From Asterias rubens (Eukaryota > Echinodermata > Asteroidea > Forcipulatida > Asteriidae), in NCBI RefSeq assembly GCF_902459465.1, contig NC_047068.1:19305195-19369194 (forward strand): a DNA stretch of 64,000 nt, given 5' to 3'. Of the stretch, positions 13,501 through 26,300 are shown piece by piece. The position numbers and the translations under genes were made by a program. Each line of letters opens with the position of its first letter. The stretch's first letter is position 1. The notes beneath the pieces are model-generated. The model worked only from the letters and a program-made list of their open reading frames with translations. It searched no databases and was not told the DNA's origin.

Positions 13501-14338
13501 GCCCATGATTTCTTCACTGGTCCCAATAGCCTGTTCCATTATAACATGTTTGAAGCGAAGAAGGGAACCAGTGACAGTTAAAAAATGTGGTACCGATGGT
13601 TGACTATGCTTCTAAATGAGTAGTTCGAGTGAGTGCATCACTGCGCATGTACATTGCTTGTCAGTAGTCGACTACATATGCGCACTCAAACTTGCTCCTA
13701 GATTGAATGATTCTGTAACACGTATGCAGGGCTTGAGTTTTACAGTGGACCACCGGCCCAAGATTGTCCCCAGTAGTCAACTAAATATGCGCACTCGAAC
13801 TTGCTCCTAGATTGAATGACTCTGCGACAACTATGCCAGGCTTGAGTTTTACAGTGCACCACCGGCCCAAGATTGTAAGTGTTGGACTAGTAAACTCAAG
13901 ACAGGACAAGACTGGCAGTTTTAGTTCAACATCTTTGTCTAAAAAGAATGATGTTCAAATGTTGACTTTGAGTCTTACAAATATCTTTCAATCCTGCTGA
14001 GTATCAACCATAAAATGGAAGAAATAAATCTTGTCTTTGTTTTTTGCTCAAATGAAACAGTTAAGGCGATAAAATTGTGTTCTCATTTTGATTATAGTCT
14101 CTTTTCATATTCATTCTGGTCTTGAAAATACACTCCTGATCCAGTAAAGTTCTGCGATCTTGAGGATTTTCTCCACGGACTCGAGCCCTGCCATATGTGT
14201 TTACCGATGGCCTTGTCATCATGATGAGCTAGCGCCAGACTGTTGATAAACGTTACTAGAATCTCAAACACAAACTGGTCCACTAGGGAATCCTCCTCAC
14301 TGAAAACAAACAAACAAGAGAAAAATCAAGGACAAATA

Positions 14339-14378
<40 letters not shown>

Positions 14379-17300
14379 TAATAGTAATAAAATGCATTTA
14401 AATAGTACTTATTACAGGGTTTCTAAGCGCTAAAACAAAAGTAATTAAATACATGCTATAATGACCATAACAAAGTAAGTGTACAATAACATAAAATGAA
14501 ATTTTTTTAAGTGAGTTGAAATAGCTGAAACTCCAACTGGCTTAGATGGATCTAAATAAGTGGGTTTTGAGTTCAGTCTTAAATGAGTCCAGTGTAGTAG
14601 AGGCACGGATGTGGACGGGAAGGTTGTTCGGCCACGACAGATCTATAAGCGAAAAGGTTATATTTGATGGAAGGAAATGTAGTTGTTTTGTACCGAAAGA
14701 CAGTGTAGATATGGTTGAATGCCAGAGCTGCTCCCAGTCGTTTGAATGTGCTGGGATGTAGAGCCATGCTGTAAATTCTCTTCAATAGAGACTTGGCATT
14801 ATTGGGACTCTTGTCTTGTTGCTAAATAAAGACACAAATCAAACACAGTCAGTGTAACATAACATAATTAAAATTCATTAGGCGCTATTCCATCAAGATC
14901 ATAGCGCACTTGAAGGCAATTAACATAATGGATTTGTGCAGGCGGGTACCCAGTTTCTGCTAAGCAATATTTGTTTGAACTTATCACATTTTTCGTGCTT
15001 ACAGACTCTATGAAATTGGGCCCAGTTGATTTCAGCTTAGCTGAAATACTAACATCATCCGCTAGTCAGACCTATTTATCAATTAAACACTTACTTCCTT
15101 TGACGTCTGCTTAATTGACCAACTCAAAAACTCTCTGAGACAACGGGCGCAGATATCCCTCAGCGATGTGTCAGTTGGATGAATCACACCATCCAGCAGT
15201 GCCTTCAGTAGAGCTATAGTCTCCTCACTCTCAAACGTCTTGTTGCCGGTAAACCAATGAATGAGCTGCATGACAAGGGGCTCAAACAGCTGCCTAGAAA
15301 CCTGCTCAATGTCACATGCTAGACGCAGGAGGACGGGGAAGATCCTACGGTATAGATGCTGCATAGGACTCTAAAACAAAAATAGAAACAAAAGTTGTGG
15401 TCTTGGTGGAATTAGTAGCTCCATTGTCATATACAATGTAGCAGCAACTAACAAAGTCTAATTTCGTCTAATTTTGCCCAACATCAACCAACCAATCAAT
15501 CAATTGTTATATTTATCAGGCGCAAATCCAACAGTTGTTGCTCATAGCGCCGTACAACACCAGAGCTTGGGTCCGGTGAATTAGACCGCTCGGCCACGAC
15601 AAACCACAATATTCAAAAATAGTATTGATTAAGTTGGACACAAAGAAATTATTTAATTGGATTGAAAGTTTGCAGTAAGTATGGTAGATAACTGATGCAC
15701 ATCTTCAAATGCAACCAACATGTACCGTTGGTGATGATGTCAGCTGAGATGGGTCAATACCTCATGCGCACAGGCCTATAGTTACGCAGCCCGTCATGTA
15801 AATAAAAATAAAAAAACATTGCATAGAGTGTATTTATCATACACACACCATCGTGTAGGCCTACATGTACTTCGTATTCAATGCGGGTACAAGGTTCATC
15901 TCACAAAATGTCGCGTGTGTTCCCTCGCGGTCCTGTCGCGTTTGTGCACGCAGCATCGCCAGTGCACTCTCTATGGTCAATACTCACTTTAGCTTGTCTT
16001 CCAGCAGGCTGTTGAGTTCCTTTTCCCAGCATGTATAACACCAGGGTGTGTAGCGACTCACAAGCAGCTACCTACATGTACAATAACACGAACAATGCAA
16101 AGTAATTGAAGACGGTTTCTGAGAGGTAAAGGGCTCAATTTCATAGAGCTGCTTAGCGGCCGATTTTTTGCTTACTGTGCGATTTCCATTTCATAGCGCT
16201 ACTAACCGTAAGCACACGAAAAGGCATGCTAATCTTCCGGTGCTTATGCTGCACAAAAATAATAAATGACGGAACAATACAAATCAATGGTAGACGCACA
16301 CTTATGGCCGCCCCATATTTTTCTGCTATATTTTTGCGATGTCAAAAACATGACCACCTTTTTAAAATGAAATTTTCATATGTTGTTTTTGTTTTATACA
16401 TTTATATAGGATTAAAACAATCAAATTATTCCAAAAACCCAAGTTATATTTTGCCTATAATCTAAGAAGACATTTTACATGTTTTTTTATTTGATAACTG
16501 AAAAAAAAACATTTATACAGTATCTTGTTTATTTCTTGCTTGTTTGAATTGAGAAACTTACTTTAGTCTGACGATCACTAGATGTCAATGCTAGATCAGC
16601 AACCCTTGGCAGAAATCGATCTGCAAAATGAAAAACACACAATTCTGTACGATTTTTTCCAGAAATATTGAACCAAAAAGTATCTAAAAAAACAATTAAA
16701 CAAAAACAAACAGTCTCTAAAGGGTTAATAAGACCCTGGACAATATTGGTAATTATCAAAGACCAGTCTTCTCACTTGGTGTATCGCAAGATCTGCATAA
16801 AATTAAAAACCTGTAAAAATTTGAACTGAATTGGTTGTTGAACTTGCGAGATAATAATGGAAGAAAAAACACCCTTGTCACACAAAGTTGTGTGCTTTCA
16901 GATGCTGGACTTCGAGACCTCAAAATCTAATTCTGAGGTCTCAAAATCAAAATCAAATATTTAGTGGAAAATTACATTACAGTAGAGAGAGCTGTTTCTC
17001 ACAAGGTTTTATACTATCAACCTCTCCCCATTACCCATTACCAAGTAAGGTTTTATGCTAATAATTATTTTGAGTTATTGCCAATAGTGTCCACTACCTT
17101 TAAACCTTAAACTACTAAGTTTAGGGGCAGGCAGACTTGGAATTAAGAAATATCAGAGCATTACCAAGCTCAATAGTCGGTTTCATATCAACGAAGGGAA
17201 CAGCAAACTGAAGTCGAGGCTCTGTATCCCAGGCTACAGCGACCTTAGCGATCTCATCCGGGCTAGTCTCTAGCAACCATTCATTGGTTTGACCTCCAAG

Positions 17301-20300
17301 TGACCCCAGAAGTTGTATAATGCGACACTGCACACTACGAAGAGGCGAATCTTGGGTCTAGTGAGAAAAGAGATAGGAAAAATTTGCGTTAGTTTTGTGG
17401 TAGTAGGACGCACACTTTTCACTGATAATATGTTGTGGGTTTGAATCCTAACAAGTTAACCACTGATTTCACAATGACTCAAATAAGTATTGTTGTCTCG
17501 TTACTGAATCACAATTTGTTGATTTGTGCAACTCGTAAATATAGTCATTAAACCAATGTTTGTAAAAGAGAGATGGTTGAGACATACCGGGTCTGTTTTG
17601 CCAGCATCGTTGAGTAGTCTAACAGGTATCTTCCTTTGGCGATTTCCTTTCTCGGATGCAGTTACCATGATAACAGTCTTAGTAGCTTCTTTATCATCAC
17701 CTGTTAAAATAAGACATATACAATGTAGTAACAATCATTATTAGTCTAGTCAATATATGGCTTGACCTAAACAGAATTTAATTTTTAAAGTAGAAAAAAG
17801 TAAGCAGGGGAAATATGCATAATTTGCATAAATTAAAAATTACCCTTTTCCCCCTAAAATACATATGCACACCCTATACAAAGCAGAAATTAAATTTTTT
17901 TCACATAATTGTTTTTCATGGGAATGGTCACTGCATTGTTTCTACACATTAGGATTACAAAGACTGATCTTTTATTGTTAGGTTAATTTGTAGAGTTCTA
18001 TTGTAAACTAAAGGCCAATAAATACCTTGAATGACCGTAGCATTGAGATATCCATCTAGGAGTGGTAAGATCTCTTGAAGATACGGACGTAGGGAATCTA
18101 GAGGGAGGTGTTGCATCCAGCCTTCTAAAGCAGCCAGTCCGGCTTCAACCAACGGCAGGTAACTCAATCCAAGGCGGAAAGTCATCTGCAGAGAGGGAGA
18201 GAAAATGCAAAGAGTTGTCTAAATAACGCAGATAATGGCAACATTCGTATTACAGAGCTCCCTCTATGATTTTCTCAGGAAAGGCCATTTTCGCAGTGTA
18301 TCATCAGGGTCTAATTTTAAAGCACAAAAAGTTGCAAAGCACAACAAAATTATGCTTACCAGCCAAACTACCATGTCAGGGGTACAATTTGTGACTGGTA
18401 TCCTGCTTGTTTCTGCTTAGCAGACAACTGCTAAGCTATATTTTCTGCTTAAGCAGCTCTGTGAAATTGAACCAAGAGCCCAATTATGTAGAGCTGCTTA
18501 ACCACAAAATAATGCTAAGCACGACAAATGTATGCTTACCAGAATAAGGTTACCAGCCAAACTACCTTGTCAGGGGTACAATTTGTGACTGGTATCCTGC
18601 CCATTTCTGCGTAGCAGACAATTGCTTAGCAATATTTTCTGCTTAAGCAGCTCTGTGAAATTGAACCCACAGATAATGTGGAAAATGTTGACAAGTTTTG
18701 GATAGAATGATCTTTGACCTCCAGTATGAACTTTGACCTACCTGCAAGGCAGGCACCAGCTCCATGACCTCTGATTCCACAATCTCATGAGGCAGTGAGA
18801 GCACAAGAAATAAACAAGATGCTAAGAGATCATCTTTGTACTGCTTGAGACGCACTAAGACCTCCTTGGAGAACTTGGCAAAGAGGGTGAAGGAGGCGAT
18901 CAGATCACTGGATGGAACAAGAGATGATGGATGGGTGTCTATATCCATGGATTCCTCTAAGACGTTTACATTGGGTGTCTTAAGAGCCTGTGGAAGGATT
19001 GAAATTAATATTATTAATAATAATACTAAAAACTTGTAATGCGCACATATCCACCCCGCTTGGTGTTCAAGACGCAGTGAAAACTAAAAACAAAATGAAA
19101 GAAAAAACAAAATAAGTCCTTGAAAATCTGTGACATACATGTAAGTTAAGTTTTGAGAAGAGATTTGAATGTTGTGGTACAAAGGCAAGATCTAAGATTA
19201 AGTAATAGAGAGTTCCAGATGTGTGGCGCAACTGAAGAAAAAAAACCTGTCAACCCAGGAGTGTCAAGACTTGGGTTCAATGAGGAGAAGCATGGTACTT
19301 GATATAAGAAGCCACTAAATTATTTTATTTTCCCCTCTTTTTTTCAGTTCTACAGAGATCTTTACCTTGAAATGTTGGTTCTTAGAGCAGATGGTCATGC
19401 AGATGGTCAACAGCTTATAGAAGCCGCTCACAAGTGGTAGTTTGCTGGATAGTAAGATGACTTTATGACCAAACTTATAAACCCATTGCTTAAACAGAGT
19501 GGTTTGATGAACTGGAAGTAGATCCCTACAGAAAACACAAATAGTCACAAAGTTCATAGGTTCAAGCATTTAAGGCCGAGTCACACTGCAGCGATAACGA
19601 AAACGATAATGATCACGACACTGGTCATGTCGTCATACACAGCACATCATCCCAGTTAAGCTGCAAAGGGATTACTCCATTAAGTATCAAGTACATATAC
19701 CCACACAATGTAAAGCCGACTTGCTAATATTCATACAATAAGCCTTTTTGAGGTATGGCAGACGTGATAGGAGTGTACTGTTTAGTTTGGGTGTATAAAC
19801 ACAAATTTACCCAAACCATATATATAGTGTTGTAGCAATGTGTCCCCCATATCAAAAAAGGCTTATTCAAAGTTGAGGTGAATATATTCACATGTAAAAC
19901 ATTAGTCACGTAAACAATTTTTGGCTCAGTAAGACGAAAATTATTTAAGCATGTAAAACATATTTTCGCGACATTGTTTTACTCATTTCTCAAAATACTA
20001 CAGCACCTCGGGAAGTAATATCTGAAGGGAAGCCTTCTACTATCATTATGTTCAAACTGTGTAAGTTTAATGTCAATATGTGGACATTGTGTCTTGTGTT
20101 ACAAAAAGTACCCGAATCCTTTAAACCAGCTGATAGCTACCACCAGTCGGTGCATGAAAGAATTCAAGAAAGGAGCCTATCTTGGTTATGGTAAAAAATA
20201 TGATAGAGTCAACCTACCTACAGAAGTCCACTAAGTTGATGAAGATTTGGAAATCTTTAGGTTTAGAAGCTTGTAAACCATGTAGAGGATCTGATGAGGA

Positions 20301-23300
20301 GTATTCTGATACATCCAAGTCTACAGATCCCTGTAGGAAATTATTCAATATTTAATCTTGTTATTAAGTTTTGATAAGTTTTCGTTGTGCTTACAATAAA
20401 GCCTGAGAAAAAAGAATGGGAGTTCATCAATGAACTGTCAAAAAAGCCAACAAGACACAGCTTCAGCCCCACTCTTGGGTTAGGTTCCAACACGTCTTTG
20501 CCGGTGCAGAAAGACCAGGGGTGCGTTCCACTCGCAAAGGTTGCGAGCGTTTGCCAACAATTTTGAGCGGAAGGAGTTACGCACCGCCACCGTTGGCGAA
20601 CATTGGCAAATGTTGCCATAGGGGAACGTACTACTAAGGTGTTAGTGGGTGATACTAAAATGGCAGACAACACGTGAAGCAGACGATACTCTTCTCTTGT
20701 CACTGAAAAATGCGGATACTGGTCTTTGACAATTACCAATGTTGTCGACGTGCTTGAAAAATAAAAATAACCAGCTAAAAAGTATTAACCTACAGAATAT
20801 TTACCTGTTCTTGGAGCTGTGACTGGTCTTTGTTAGAGGTTAGGTCCAACTTGTCAAGGATTTTAAGAATAGAGAAGATCAACTCATCGTAGATGATCTT
20901 ATGAATGCGACGACGTTCCCCATAACTCATTCCCATAGCCTTGACTTCCTGATCAGCAAAACAGAAAACAAATCAAAATCAGGCCGGATGCTTCACAAAG
21001 GCAACAAAGGCGATTGCTTCCATGCCCCCTGGTCATTGCCTTGGTGCCCTTGAAATGCTACAGTATAAATTTACAATTTCCTCAAAGGGTGCCCTTTACC
21101 AAGGAGAAATTGCCTGGGTGTCTTTGCCCTTTAAAAAGCGAAGCATCCGACCTGCAGAGTTCATTTTAAATTACTCCTTCTCACTTTCAAGACACTCCAC
21201 GGTTCTGCCCGTCTACCTCCTAAACATGCTGCAACCCTGGTCCGTAAGACCGGGTCTGAGGCCATCATGCAACAAGATCTTTATTCCTCGGACCCGCTTA
21301 GCCATCTACGGGGATAGGGCCTTCTGTATTTCCCCAGGCTCTGGAACAGCTTAACTGATCCACACAACATCTCACTCTCTCAGCGGCAACTTAAAAACAT
21401 ATCGTTTCCAACAGGCCTTTTCATAAACTTTGGTTATTCTTTCCTTTCATACCGGCGCCTTTGAATGTTCTCACAGATAAAGTGCGCCTTATACGTGCTG
21501 TGATATTATTAAGTAGACTGTTTTGTTTGTTTAAGGCAGTGCCCAAATGAAAAGAATTTAGCTATTGTCATTGGCTGCAGTGGCAATGTTCAAGAATATT
21601 AAGCGGTTCAGCCGTAGTCACAACAGCAGACATCCAGTTGGATAATGCCTAAAATATTACAACAACAAAACTCAAAAGTAAAATGGTATGGCCTGGAATT
21701 AAAGAAGGCCACAAAGGCTCGGTTGCCCTTGGTCTTAGCCATGGTGCCTCTTCAATAGTTCCCCATAGACTCTAAACCGCTGGGCCATGACAACCTACGT
21801 TACCTTCAAATGAGGACTATCAAGTAGACTGGCCCACAGATTGACATAGTCTTTGTATGAGATGCGTCTGGTATCAGCCAATATATCCGCCTCATCATCT
21901 GCTTCAGTGTTTGATGTGTCTGGATTGCTGTCATCTCGTTGGGTTCCCTATGGCAAAATATATGTAAATATTCATACTACTAATAAATATTCATCAGCTG
22001 TCTGGATTGCTGTCTGCTCTTTGGGCTCACTATGTATGGCAAAATATATGTAAATATTCATAATACTCAATTACTCATAAACATTCATAAGCTGTCTGGA
22101 TTGCTGTAATCGCAATGGGTCAAAACATTATTTATAACTCATACATATTCATAAGCTAGCACTATTCTTTGATTGGCTAAACAATGACAATATCACCTGG
22201 TCATAACCAGGGCATATTTAGGTCTTATAAACCTTTAAAACCACCAGACTTCTGTCAAGTTGTTAAACAGCAAAATATCTTTTTATTAATTGAGTTAAAA
22301 TACTGACTTACTTGTTCAAGTGTTACAGGGTGTGAACATGTTCGGACCAGTGCTTGGTAAACTGAAACGATAACAAACAAAATGGAGTACATTGATTACA
22401 GATGCCGATGGTTCTTATATTTATATATTTGACTATTAATTTATTAGGACCCAATTTCATATAGCCTCTAAGCACACAAACTTGCTAATACGGAAAAATC
22501 TTGCATAGCAGAAACAGGTTACCAGCCAACAATGCGCTTCTACCATTTCCATCATTTTGGGAGTAAATTTTCCCTCCCAAAGTGGTGGACATGGTAGGTG
22601 CATGTAAATGCACTGCGCATTGTACAATGGGTCTAAACACAGATGTGTGGTAAGCACTGTATATTGTAGCTGTTACTTTCAAACTCAAACTTACCAACTT
22701 TTGACAGGAAATTCTTGAGTGTTGGTCCTTTGGGAGCCAATGCTATGAGAATGAGTAGAACAGACCTATCACAAAGGAACCGGTGTCTGTGTGGCATTCG
22801 TGGATAGCTACCGATTTGAACAATCATGAGACGTTCAAGAGCTGCTAGGAATGTATCCGAAAGCTGCAAGCAGAAAAACAAGAAAGCCTGTAAGCACAAA
22901 AACTTGCTAAGCACAGAACAGTGTTGCTTATCTGGGCCCAATTTCATAGAGCTGATCAGCACAAAAACTTGCCTAGTATGAAATTTCTTCCTCGAAAAAA
23001 ACAGGATTACCAACCAAATTTCCACATGATTTTCAGGCTGAATACCAGTAACAAGCAATATGCATCAAATGGAAATTTGGTTGGTACTCCTGTTTTTATC
23101 AAGGAAAAAATTTCATGCTAAGCAAATTTTGTGCTTAGCAGCTCTATGAAACCGGGTCCAGGTGGATGTGTGGGGTGTCTCTGGATGGCAGACTGTCAAA
23201 TGATGAGCTGAGGAAGACAGTCAGAGTGGAGGGGGTCAGCAGGCATTGTAGCTGCCAGTGTAAAACAGGCATAACTTCTCTTAGAAATTATCAATTTGTT

Positions 23301-26300
23301 TCATTTTTTCCCCAGATAAAGCAGAAAAGAACGCTTGTTTAATATGTGCATCACTGGTTTTTAAGAGCCAGTTGTTTTGTATTTAACTCATAAATCTCGG
23401 TCAACTTCTTGTAGAGATTGGAGGCTTACCACATCAAGTTGTTGAATAATACTGGCAAGAGCCTCCAGGAAACTTGGCAGTTGAACCAGTTTGTCATCAG
23501 AGACTTCTCCCTGCCTGTAAAAATAATCAAAGTACAGAACTGAATTTTCCTGCTTTGAATAATTAAAGGGAAGGTACACATTTGGTAATTACTCAAAACA
23601 AATATTATTTTAAAAACTGACTTGGTAACGAGCATTGAAGAGCTGTTGATAGTATAAAACATTGTGGGAAACGACTCCCTCTGAAGTTATGTAGTTTTTG
23701 AGAAAGAGGTAATTTCTCACTAAAATAATAAAAGACTTCTAGCTACAGGTAGAAGTCTTTTAATCCTATCTGAAAGCAACTTTCTCGCAACTTTGATGAC
23801 CAATTGAGCCCAAATTTTCACAGGCTTGTTACTTTAAATGCTTATGATGGGATACACCAAGTCTGAACACTGGTCTTTGACAATTACCAAACGTGTACAG
23901 TGCCTTTAACAAATGGCAACATGGATGTTGTGTAAGATAAGATAAGATAAGATAAGAATGTTTTTATCCCACACTGGGGACATTAAAATTGGCATTGATT
24001 CAAACTGTACAGAAAAAATTAACAAGTTTGCCCAAAAAGAGGATAAAAGCCACTCTAGGTAAAGGGCTACAAGGAAGAAAACATAGACATGCAGAAACTC
24101 AGTGGAGCTGAAGATAGGAATTGATATTCCTCTTAAAAGATGGAAGATCATAGGATCAGGGGAAACATGCACCAGGCAAGGAGTTCCAAAGAGATGCAGT
24201 ACAAGGAAAAACTTCTCTTAGGTATTATCAATTTGTTTCATTCGTGGTTTATTTAGATTAGCAGGACAAAATGCTCGTTTAATGTGTGCTTTCTTTTTGT
24301 TTTGAGTAGCAGTTGTTGTTTTGTTTTTGAATCATAAATCTCGGTCAACTTCTTTTTGACTCACTCTGTAAGGTGCACATGTAGACGTGCATTGGTAAAA
24401 TCAGTGGCAAAACTTTAAACAGGGGCTACAGGATAATCTCAATATTTTAACTATTACTTTTTTTTGGCCAAATAGACATATAAGATAACGGTTTATTACA
24501 ATTTTACGCTTAAAAATTGCATTTAGTAATAAATAATTCAAGTAAAAAATGCACCACCCCGCACGGTTTTTTTTAAGCAGAGAGTCAAAAACTGCTTATC
24601 TATGATATTGATATGCAATAACCCCTTGACATCATTGGTGCAGTTTCCCAATAGGGTTTATGCACAGTTCTCCAGCTTTGTCCAACTGAGGGTGCTCTTA
24701 TCCATATCAAATAGGGGTGATGACGTCACAATTCCTTTGTCGCACGGGTTTGTTTGACCTAGGTTTTCAGAATTTTGGCTTGGAGTGTTTCGGAGGAAAA
24801 CCATTTTTACCATGTTTTAACATGAGGTAAGAGACTAGTTATACTTTTTAATTTTTTTCTATGGACTCCATCTACTAGAAAAAATTAACAACTGTATATT
24901 TCAGAGCATTCTGTAGCCCCACTTTAAATGAGCAAATGATTGCTCTCTCAATGGGAGTAAATGTCAAATTGAGAATGAAATTACAATCACAAATTGTTGA
25001 AATGCTAACTTACTGAAGGTAAAGCTGCTCACTCTTTTGCATCATTTCATTGAACATGAATCGAACATCATCCTCCGTCATGAATAACTTGCATGGCTAC
25101 AAAATAACAATAAAAATATTTATAAAGCGCCTTTTGCGAAGAATGCAAAGCTCTCAGAGGTTGACCAAGAAAAAACAACAATAGGAATGGAATCAGAAAC
25201 CAATTGGAAAACCACTGCCAGGCCCAGCCTGCAGTATTCAGGTACAGTACAAATAATAATAAAAACTGTATTTATAATTTATAACGCGCCTTTTTCCAAA
25301 GGATACAAAGCGCCAAATATTCACTAGCTTTGACTCACTAACCCTAAGAAACTAATAAGAAAACTGAAATGTGAATGAAATTCTTTTTTTTGGAAATCAC
25401 CTTGAGCTGGTTAACTGTAAATTGCCTCACATGACATAGCCTTAAAGGCAGTGGACACTATTGGTAAGTACTAAAAATAATTGTTAGCACAAAAACTCAC
25501 TTGTTAACGATCAATGGAGAGCTGTTGATAGTATAAAACATTGTGAGAAACGGCTCCCTCTGAAGTAAAGTAGTTTTCGAGAAAGAAGTAATTTTCCACT
25601 AAAATATTTGAATTTGATTTCGAGACCTCAGAAATAGATTTTGAGGTCCCGAAATTAAGCAAGTGAAGGCACATAACTTCGTGTGACAAGGTTTTTTTTC
25701 TTCCATTATTATCTCGCGACCATTTGAGTTCAAATTTTCACAGGTTTGTTATTTTGTGCATATGTTTAGATACACCAAGTGAGAAGACTGGTCTTTTACA
25801 ATTACCAATAGTGTCCAGTGTCTTTAAAGGAGATATTTGTAATTTTTATTAACAATCAAATGAGGATAAAATAATAATATTTATATAGTGCTTAATACTG
25901 AAGGGGTTTGCTCGGTGTTCCTGGCAGAGGCTGCTAAATGACCCTTACACCTTTTAAACCCTTGCTTCGTTCTTCGGATTGGCTGTAAAGCCATCGGTCC
26001 TGTGCATTGTGTAATGTACATAAAAGATCCCAGTAACACTTATCGCTGAGAGAAGGGGTTCGCCCGGGTATTCCAGGCAGTGGCTGTTGTTCGTTGCGGT
26101 ACCCGTGGCCAAAATATAGGATTCGAACTGTCTCAAGCTACTGGGCAATATCTGTAGTCTAGTTGGTAAGACACTGCTCTAGAATTGCAAGGGTCCTGGG
26201 TTCAAATCCCACCCAAGTAATTTGCCTGTGATATTTGTTCACTGGACTCAAGAACATACTGAGTATACAGTGCTAAAACACATCGGTGTATGGGTAAAAA

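Noticed and set aside
26143..26215. tRNA gene
   Set aside because: Same reasoning for SINE family 2; at least five dispersed copies with a common tail.
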